Source: an uncultured Chlorobiales bacterium
GTDB taxonomy: Bacteria; Bacteroidota; Chlorobiia; Chlorobiales; Chlorobiaceae
Direction of reading: 5' to 3'
NCBI GenBank assembly: GCA_903901395.1
Contig: CAIUQW010000094.1
Coordinates: forward strand, 1 to 10,685
DNA: 10,685 bases
Under the pieces are notes generated by a model. The model was not told the DNA's origin. It did not search any database and worked only from the letters and a program-made list of their open reading frames with translations. Numbering within the stretch: position 1 is the stretch's first letter; each line of letters starts with the position of its first letter. A program made the position numbers and the translations under genes. This document shows, in pieces, positions 5,500-10,685 of this stretch.

Positions 5500-5835
5500 T
5501 TGGAAAAATGCTTCTTCCCGGACAGTTGTCGCGACGCATCGCTCGGAGTGATTGTGCTACATGATATTCAAGAATCGCTGATCTATCTCCTTTCGGGATC
5601 ATTCAGTCGAACGGTGGATTTGGAAATCCGTCTCCCGCTCAAGATGATTCTTGTCGGGTTGAAAACTCACCATATTAATATGGCGAGCTTGTTTTGGCAT
5701 TCATCGCAGTATTTTCGTGTTGTTAAGGTAGTTGGGCGAGAGTGCAATGCGCCGGGGACGTGTCAGTTGCATTGGTGGGGGGGATCGCGACTTTTCAAAC
5801 TCGTGGATGATGACAGTTGCCAAGTATCGCCGTGA
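5500..5835 (+). CDS. Unassigned ORF, possibly a pseudogene
   Basis: This frame opens with TTG (5500) and runs 111 residues to TGA. Its base composition is clearly richer in G and C than the DNA on either side. No family is recognised for the whole. One stretch, SRTVDLEIRLPLKMILVG (about residues 37-54), resembles the end of the response regulator at 9584-10324 (KKDDLKIRLPLKTIHGVGYI), the last strand of an OmpR-type winged helix. After it the text (HINMASLFWHSSQYFRVV, CQLHWWGGSRLF) matches nothing known to me. This could be a shuffled relic of a response regulator, a real orphan gene, or an open frame by chance. There is no clear ribosome site. A 28-bp interrupted palindrome lies within it at 5663-5690. 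Confidence 0.35.
   Translation: MEKCFFPDSCRDASLGVIVLHDIQESLIYLLSGSFSRTVDLEIRLPLKMILVGLKTHHINMASLFWHSSQYFRVVKVVGRECNAPGTCQLHWWGGSRLFKLVDDDSCQVSP
5663..5690. repeat. 28-bp interrupted palindrome centred on CCATATTAATATGG
   Basis: A perfect 14-bp palindrome, CCATATTAATATGG (5670-5683), is extended by CTC/GAG and AA/TT pairs, with two single mismatches, to 28 bp. It sits inside the unassigned frame 5500-5835. It may be an operator, a cruciform or a hairpin. Confidence 0.6.
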
Positions 5836-6104
5836 GCAAGAGCACCAACGGAGCTAGCGTCTGTTTTTGTCTATCGGTATATCAGATAGAAGTGATATCG
5901 TTACTTGCTCGAAGAATTCTTCTAATTATGGTATTTTACTCAATAATGAAACTTTAGCATCAGTAATGGTACTTTAGTGTAAAAAAGGCGTGTATTTGTC
6001 TTTCGTGAGTGATAATCGAGGCTCATGTAATAAAAACACCCATGCAAGCAATAAAAAGAGACGTATAAAAGGCTTTTTAGCAGCCGTCCTAACAGTATTT
6101 TCCG
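5836..6104 (+). promoter_or_regulatory. Upstream region of the kinase/regulator operon with palindrome and iterated motif
   Basis: No gene is seen here. GAAGAATTCTTC (5911-5922) is a perfect 12-bp palindrome. Right after it come three copies of a 12-mer: ATGGTATTTTAC (5928-5939), ATGAAACTTTAG (5946-5957) and ATGGTACTTTAG (5966-5977), starting 18 and 20 bp apart, close to two helical turns. Such spacing suits side-by-side binding of a regulator dimer, and the OmpR-type protein of this operon is the obvious candidate. The motif block lies about 130 bp before the ATG at 6105. No convincing -35/-10 pair can be assigned, and no ribosome site is evident before 6105. Confidence 0.45.
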
Positions 6105-9100
6105 ATGCCGATAAGTAATTTCATCATTAATGAGACGTCAGATAACGACCACCCAACTCTGTTTTCGTTACTTGAATCGCTTCCTGATCCTGCCATCATC
6201 ATAAAACCGGATGGCCTGATTCAGGTTGTCAATGCACATTTTGCCTCTCGCATAGGAAAAACGCCGAAAGCGTGCGTTGATCACTCTATATACGACCTGC
6301 TCAACTCCGATTTCCATTGTTTGCCGCCTGCCGAGGCTCTTGTAAAACAGTGCGCTTCGGCACTCCTGTCCGGCAAAAGCAGCGTCTTCCAAGACGGCAG
6401 TCATGGCTGGAGCGTGATGTTTAATCCGATTCGAGTAGATTCTGGAGCAGTGACAAGCCTCTTTGTCTCTTTTCAGGAGATTGTTCCGCCATGCAAAAGC
6501 ATTGAGGAAAGCAGGAGCGCCAGTCAGGAAAAACTGGCCGCGGCGTTAGACGGAACGGGAGCAGGCGTCTGGGAGTGGTCGCTGAAAACCGGTGAACTTG
6601 TCTGCTACGGTGATGTCGGCTCGATATTCGGCAGTGAAAAAAACAAAATGAGCCTTTCCCTCGACCGTTTCAAAGAGTCGATCTATCCGGATGATCGTGA
6701 ATACAGTTCTTTATTGATCTCGGAGGCTCTCAACACAAAGCGTGCTCTCGATATTCAATTCAGGGTCGTCAAGTCTGACGCTTCCGTTCACTGGATCATG
6801 ATGAGGGGCAAACCGCTTTGCGGCACCAATGGCACGTTGGATCGTTATTCAGGAGTTCTTCTCGATATAACCGAACGCAAACAGCTTGAGGAGGAGCTGG
6901 GCAAAAGCAGACTGATGATGGCGCAGAGCCTCAAGGCTGCGCGTGCCGGCATATGGGAAAAGGATTTGAAGAACGATACCCTGTATTGGTCTGATTCCAT
7001 GTGGCCACTCTTTGGTCTTGACGTGAGCCAGCAACCACTCACCTTCGCGCTCTGGAAGAAAGTGCTTCATCCTGAAGATCGTGATAAAGCGATCGAGAGC
7101 GCGGCGCAGGCCATCAGCGCAGGAGCTGAAATGAACGTGGAGTACCGGATATGTCGAGCAGACGGATCTGTACGATGGTTTATGTCGAGGGGTATGCCGG
7201 TATGGAATGATGATGGTAGTTTCGACCGCTATCTTGGCACAGTCATTGACATTTCCGAACGGAAACTTCTGGAGCGGGAGCTTCTTGAAAGCAAAAGCGT
7301 GTATGGTTACGCCCTCAAAGCGGCACGCGCTGGTGTCTGGGAATGGGATCTGCAAACTGACGAGAACATCTGGGACGACGAGATGTGGCCATTGCACGGG
7401 CTGACATTCGACAAGGGACTCAATCCTTCCTTCAGGCTCTGGGCGGATTCTATTCATCCCGATGATCGGGAGGTGGCCATCTGGGCCGTCACTGCCGCTG
7501 CCCGGCAGAAGCGCGAATTGAATGTCGAATACCGTACGATTCATAAGGACGGTTCCATTCACTGGCTCATGTCGCGCGCCCAGCCAAGATATGACAAGAC
7601 TCGCAATGCCGTTTGTTATATCGGGACGGTTATCGAGATTACCGAACGGAAAATTGCTGAAATAAAACTCGCTGAAAGCAAGGTCAGGTTCAATTTCGCT
7701 CTTGAAGTAACCGGCGCGGGCATCTGGGAGTGGGATATCAGAACCGATCGTCTCTTCTGGTCCGATCAGATATGGATACTCTACGGTCTGGAACCGCAAG
7801 GCAAGATTGCATCGCACAAACTCTGGAAAATCCATGTCCATCATGAAGATCGCGATTTGACCTTCCAGACCATCATGTCTGCATACTCGCGTCGTGTGGG
7901 TTTCACTGTCGAGTACCGCGTCTGCCATCCTGATGACTCCATTCGCTGGCTGATGTGCCGGGGTGTTCCGTTGCAATCACAACACGAGTCTTCAGGCAGC
8001 TATCTCGGTATTATCATGGACATAACCGAGCGCAAACGGTCAGAAGAAGAAAAAAGTAAAAGCCAGAAGCAGCTCAATCTGGTGATCGAACAGGGCGATA
8101 TTGGCGTCTGGACTATCGATCTCAGGGACTTCAGCGCACAGCGTACGCTCCAGTATGCGCGTATTTTCGGCTACGACTCGGTCGAGTCGGAATGGTCGCT
8201 GGAAGCGTTTCTCGAGCATGTGGTTCCCGAGGAGCGCCAAACCATCAGCCAGAAGATCAGGCAATGCTGCAAAAAACATCTGAATCATGCTTTTGAGTGC
8301 CATATCCGTACAGTCGACCAGCGGTTGCGATGGATTTGGGTGTTTGGCACGTTTAACTATGACACAAGCAACAGAACCTATTATCTCTCCGGAATTGTTC
8401 AGGACATAACTGTCCGGAAGCAGGCCGAACTGCTGCTCAAGGAGAGCGAGCAGAAATTCAGGAACATCTTTGAATTTTCACCGGTCGCGATTGGCATCGC
8501 CGATAACCGGGCAGGAGAGCTTTTCGATGTCAATGCCTCCTGGCTCAGACTCTTCGCCTGTTCAAAAGATGAGGTGATCGGCAAACAGCTTGGTGATTTT
8601 GGCATGTTTTTCAATGTCGAAGATCATCACAATATCATGTTTGATTTACGGGAGCACGGTCGGGTTTCGAACCGGCAGCTCGAACTGAAAAACCGCGCAG
8701 GCAAGACAATCACCGTGCTTTTTTCCGCCGAATCGATCACCATTACCGGTGAGCGTAACATGCTGCTGATGCTGAACGATATTACCGTACAGGAGCTTCA
8801 GCAGGCAAGCATCAACCAGCTCGAGCAGGCGGTAGCCGAGCGAACGGAGCAGTTGGAGGAGGAGGTTCAGCGTCTGAACCGTTTTCTCAGCATGATTTCC
8901 CATGAATACCGTACGCCACTGGCGATTATTCGCGGCAATCTGGATTTTATCGTGCTGAAACATAAAAGCGGCGATTATTCGCTGCAGCGCGAAATCGACA
9001 AAATCAAACAGGCTATTGACCGGCTGGTGGAGGTGATGGAGGTTTCGATTCAGGACAGCCGCCTCAAGGAGGCGAGAGAAGATTTGATCGTGACCAACTT

Positions 9101-9545
9101 TCAGGTTGAACCGGCGATTATGTCGCAGATCGAATCGTTCCGCGCCATGTGGCCTGAAAGAACGATTCGCTATGCCGGTAATGTCGATGGAGCGGAAATC
9201 TTCGGAGAGCAGGGGCAGTTCGGCATGGCCATCTTCAATCTGCTCGATAATGCCAGGAAATACTCCCCGCCGGTCTCACTGATCGAACTGGAGTGCCGGA
9301 TTGAAAACGGCGAGGTGATTATTGTCATACGAAACGAGGGAAAAAGCATTTCCAGCGCCGAGTGCAGCGAGCTTTTCGAGAAGTACCGGCGAGGCTCAAA
9401 TGCAGCCAACACGGGCGGCGCGGGGCTTGGCTTGTGGCTCGTCAGGGATATCGTCGAGCACCATCATGGCGCGGTAACGCTTCGTGGAATCAAGACAGGA
9501 GTCGAGGCGATCATCACTTTACCTTTGGTCAAGAGCAAAGTTTGA
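6105..9545 (+). CDS. Seven-PAS sensor histidine kinase
   Basis: This 1146-residue kinase lacks a signal peptide and membrane helices, so it should sense in the cytoplasm and phosphorylate the regulator encoded 38 bp downstream. PAS1 is at about 17-125. Five PAS_3-type domains follow, with their core Trp at 156, 284, 412, 541 and 669, and exit linkers DITERK 254, DISERK 382, EITERK 511, DITERK 639 and DITVRK 767. PAS7 is at about 785-895 (FRNIFEFSPVAIGIA). A short coiled coil follows at about 905-928. HisKA has the acceptor His933 in FLSMISHEYRTPL. HATPase_c has the N box Asn1049 (NLLDNARKY), G1 box IRNEGKSI (1075-1082), F box LFEKYRRG and G2 box GGAGLGLWLV (1104-1112). The G1 Asp is Asn1077, a change also seen in some active CusS-like kinases. 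No ribosome site is clear before ATG 6105, but PAS1 fits this start. The signal sensed is unknown; no haem- or flavin-binding motif was identified. Confidence 0.96.
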   Translation: MPISNFIINETSDNDHPTLFSLLESLPDPAIIIKPDGLIQVVNAHFASRIGKTPKACVDHSIYDLLNSDFHCLPPAEALVKQCASALLSGKSSVFQDGSHGWSVMFNPIRVDSGAVTSLFVSFQEIVPPCKSIEESRSASQEKLAAALDGTGAGVWEWSLKTGELVCYGDVGSIFGSEKNKMSLSLDRFKESIYPDDREYSSLLISEALNTKRALDIQFRVVKSDASVHWIMMRGKPLCGTNGTLDRYSGVLLDITERKQLEEELGKSRLMMAQSLKAARAGIWEKDLKNDTLYWSDSMWPLFGLDVSQQPLTFALWKKVLHPEDRDKAIESAAQAISAGAEMNVEYRICRADGSVRWFMSRGMPVWNDDGSFDRYLGTVIDISERKLLERELLESKSVYGYALKAARAGVWEWDLQTDENIWDDEMWPLHGLTFDKGLNPSFRLWADSIHPDDREVAIWAVTAAARQKRELNVEYRTIHKDGSIHWLMSRAQPRYDKTRNAVCYIGTVIEITERKIAEIKLAESKVRFNFALEVTGAGIWEWDIRTDRLFWSDQIWILYGLEPQGKIASHKLWKIHVHHEDRDLTFQTIMSAYSRRVGFTVEYRVCHPDDSIRWLMCRGVPLQSQHESSGSYLGIIMDITERKRSEEEKSKSQKQLNLVIEQGDIGVWTIDLRDFSAQRTLQYARIFGYDSVESEWSLEAFLEHVVPEERQTISQKIRQCCKKHLNHAFECHIRTVDQRLRWIWVFGTFNYDTSNRTYYLSGIVQDITVRKQAELLLKESEQKFRNIFEFSPVAIGIADNRAGELFDVNASWLRLFACSKDEVIGKQLGDFGMFFNVEDHHNIMFDLREHGRVSNRQLELKNRAGKTITVLFSAESITITGERNMLLMLNDITVQELQQASINQLEQAVAERTEQLEEEVQRLNRFLSMISHEYRTPLAIIRGNLDFIVLKHKSGDYSLQREIDKIKQAIDRLVEVMEVSIQDSRLKEAREDLIVTNFQVEPAIMSQIESFRAMWPERTIRYAGNVDGAEIFGEQGQFGMAIFNLLDNARKYSPPVSLIELECRIENGEVIIVIRNEGKSISSAECSELFEKYRRGSNAANTGGAGLGLWLVRDIVEHHHGAVTLRGIKTGVEAIITLPLVKSKV

Positions 9546-9583
9546 ATTAATTATTCAGCGAAGTTATCTATAACCGACTGCAC

Positions 9584-10324
9584 ATGTCTGATCATAAGAT
9601 TATCGTTGTCGAAGATGACCGTGATTTCCGTGAAATCATGGTAAAGTATCTCACGCTTGCCGGGATCAACGTCACCGCGACTTCATCAGCTCTTGAATTT
9701 TACAGCAGCATTGCAAGGGAGCCGTATCATATTGCCGTGCTTGATATTGGCTTGCCTGACCAGAACGGTCTTGTACTCGCCGAGTTCATCCGCAAGAATA
9801 CCAATATGCGCATCGTGATGCTCACCGCGCAGGCCTCCATTTACAGCAAGCTCAGCGCGTATCGCTCCGGAGCCGACATCTACCTGGTCAAGCCGATTGA
9901 TCTGGCTGAGCTCGCGGCGTCGATTCAAAGTCTTCTTGGTCGTCTCAATGTCGATTCGGAGCCTGCAAGCGTCCATGAGTGGCAGCCAGCCGAACTTGCT
10001 CCGGCTCCGGCGCAAACAGATGAGCCTCACTGGTCACTATTGCGCCAGGAGTGCTCTCTGATTTCGCCACAGGGATGCAAGGTTTCCCTGACCTCGAAAG
10101 AGTTCGATTTTCTGGAAAAACTGGCCGCGTCCCCCAATGAAGTCGTGGAGCGGCAGACGCTTTTGCAAGCCCTTGTCTATGACAACGACGAGTTCGGAAA
10201 CAAGGCGCTCGACTCGATGGTTCACCGGTTACGGCGCAAAAAAGATGATCTCAAAATCCGGCTTCCGTTGAAAACTATCCACGGCGTCGGATACATCTTT
10301 TTCGGTTCCATCGTCATCTTCTGA
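9584..10324 (+). CDS. OmpR/PhoB-family response regulator
   Basis: This 246-residue regulator has an N-terminal receiver (about 5-120) with all key residues: the acidic pair Asp11-Asp12 in VVEDDRD, the phospho-acceptor Asp54 in AVLDIGLPDQNG, Thr81 in MLTAQ, and Lys103 in LVKPID. A flexible Pro/Ala-rich linker (about 122-147) follows. The winged-helix DNA-binding domain (about 150-240) contains SLTSKEFDFLEKLAASPNEV, the recognition region KALDSMVHRLRRKK and the closing KIRLPLKTIHGVGYIF. It is the partner of the PAS kinase at 6105-9545: same strand, 38-bp gap, no promoter or terminator visible between them, so very likely one operon. Its targets are not known; the iterated motif at 5928-5977 is a candidate autoregulatory site. 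ATG 9584 gives a standard receiver start. It converges with the gene at 10418-10685. Confidence 0.96.
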   Translation: MSDHKIIVVEDDRDFREIMVKYLTLAGINVTATSSALEFYSSIAREPYHIAVLDIGLPDQNGLVLAEFIRKNTNMRIVMLTAQASIYSKLSAYRSGADIYLVKPIDLAELAASIQSLLGRLNVDSEPASVHEWQPAELAPAPAQTDEPHWSLLRQECSLISPQGCKVSLTSKEFDFLEKLAASPNEVVERQTLLQALVYDNDEFGNKALDSMVHRLRRKKDDLKIRLPLKTIHGVGYIFFGSIVIF

Positions 10325-10417
10325 ATTTTCGTTCGACTCATTGCTCTCCCTTGCGCACGCTGGAGGTGAGCGTTGCCAGGGTGGAGCGGGGCGTGACGAT
10401 TCTCCGAACCGCCAATG
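10325..10417. other. Convergent intergenic gap
   Basis: These 93 bases separate two convergent genes. A short hairpin ACGCT/AGCGT around a 7-nt loop (about 10358-10374) could help termination, but it has no T tract. No gene is seen. Confidence 0.3.
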
Positions 10418-10685
10418 TCAATCACTCAAGACCTCCGTGATTGCCTCGGCAAGCTTGTTGAGCTTTACCGGTTTTTTCAGCAGTTTGCGCAGCCCGTAGC
10501 GGCTGAGCGACTCATAGTTGTCGATTGTTTTGCCAAATCCGGTCATCAGAATCATTTTGAGCTTCGGATTAAGCGCTTGCAGATTTCGCGCCAGTTCGAT
10601 TCCAGTCATCTCCGGCATGGTGAGGTCAGTGATAACCAGGTCGAAGGCATCTGGATCCTTGCGGAACTCGGCAAGTGCCTCGACA
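10418..10685 (-). CDS. Receiver domain, C-terminal 88 residues (gene runs off right edge)
   Basis: This minus-strand frame enters from the right edge and ends at TGA 10420-10418. It shows the last three quarters of a receiver: the phospho-acceptor Asp in FDLVITDLTMPEMTG, the conserved Thr in ILMTGFG, the Lys-Pro in LLKKPVKLNKL, and a last helix AEAITEVLSD. The N-terminal acidic pair and everything before it lie outside the window. The frame is open at the edge, so the ATG at 10618 is internal and not the start. Receivers of this LVITDLTMPEMTG / KPV type that close the protein are typical C-termini of hybrid histidine kinases, but a single-domain CheY-like regulator cannot be excluded. It converges with the OmpR-type regulator gene across 93 bases. 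Confidence 0.9.
   Translation of the reverse strand, partial: VEALAEFRKDPDAFDLVITDLTMPEMTGIELARNLQALNPKLKMILMTGFGKTIDNYESLSRYGLRKLLKKPVKLNKLAEAITEVLSD

Noticed and set aside
5879-5898. ATATCA...TGATAT inverted repeat
   Set aside because: The arms are only 6 bp, expected by chance in AT-rich DNA.
6849-7976. 375-codon minus-strand open frame
   Set aside because: It is antisense to the PAS repeats of the kinase at 6105-9545. Its translation has no domain, and the repeat structure of the true gene explains its length.
1-10685. CRISPR array, tRNA, rRNA or insertion sequence
   Set aside because: No regularly spaced direct repeats with spacers, no cloverleaf or rRNA-like stretch, and no transposase motif or matched terminal repeats were seen.

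Overview
The window looks like chromosome from a green sulfur bacterium (Chlorobiaceae, Chlorobium/Chlorobaculum type). This is inferred from the moderate-GC coding style, the density of PAS-rich sensor kinases, and the PAS linker phrases (DITERK, GVWEWD) typical of that group. It is not proven by any marker gene. Signal transduction genes dominate, and an AT-rich stretch (about 1.84-6.1 kb) of small, foreign-looking or decaying genes sits between them.

Left flank (1-1840): the 5' part of a multi-PAS sensor gene on the minus strand runs off the left edge. A small two-helix membrane protein follows on the plus strand at 1635-1838.

AT-rich middle (1840-6100): the main discovery is a decayed hybrid histidine kinase on the minus strand, about 3564 down to 2025. 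Read across three frames it gives PAS, a HisKA-like segment that has lost its histidine, an intact HATPase domain, and a receiver. Only the middle (2312-3097) is still a clean ORF. Upstream on the same strand are a secreted protein with a PEP-CTERM-like tail (3833-4264) and a small KTSC-like protein (4553-4786). Beyond them lie two diverged copies of an AT-rich segment (about 4803-5041 and 5167-5464) that may encode hydrophobic peptides. An unassigned GC-richer ORF (5500-5835) carries a short stretch resembling the end of a winged-helix response regulator. Several inverted repeats lie between these genes.

Right flank (6105-10685): an apparently intact two-component operon encodes a 1146-residue histidine kinase with seven PAS domains (five at a near-exact 128-residue period) and, 38 bp downstream, an OmpR-type response regulator. 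A palindrome and three iterated 12-bp motifs upstream are a candidate operator. A convergent gene at the right edge ends in a receiver domain and is probably the tail of another hybrid kinase.

The picture is a signalling locus with one live two-component pair, two truncated sensor genes at the edges, and a graveyard of a third sensor system between them. I see no tRNA, rRNA, CRISPR array or intact transposase.
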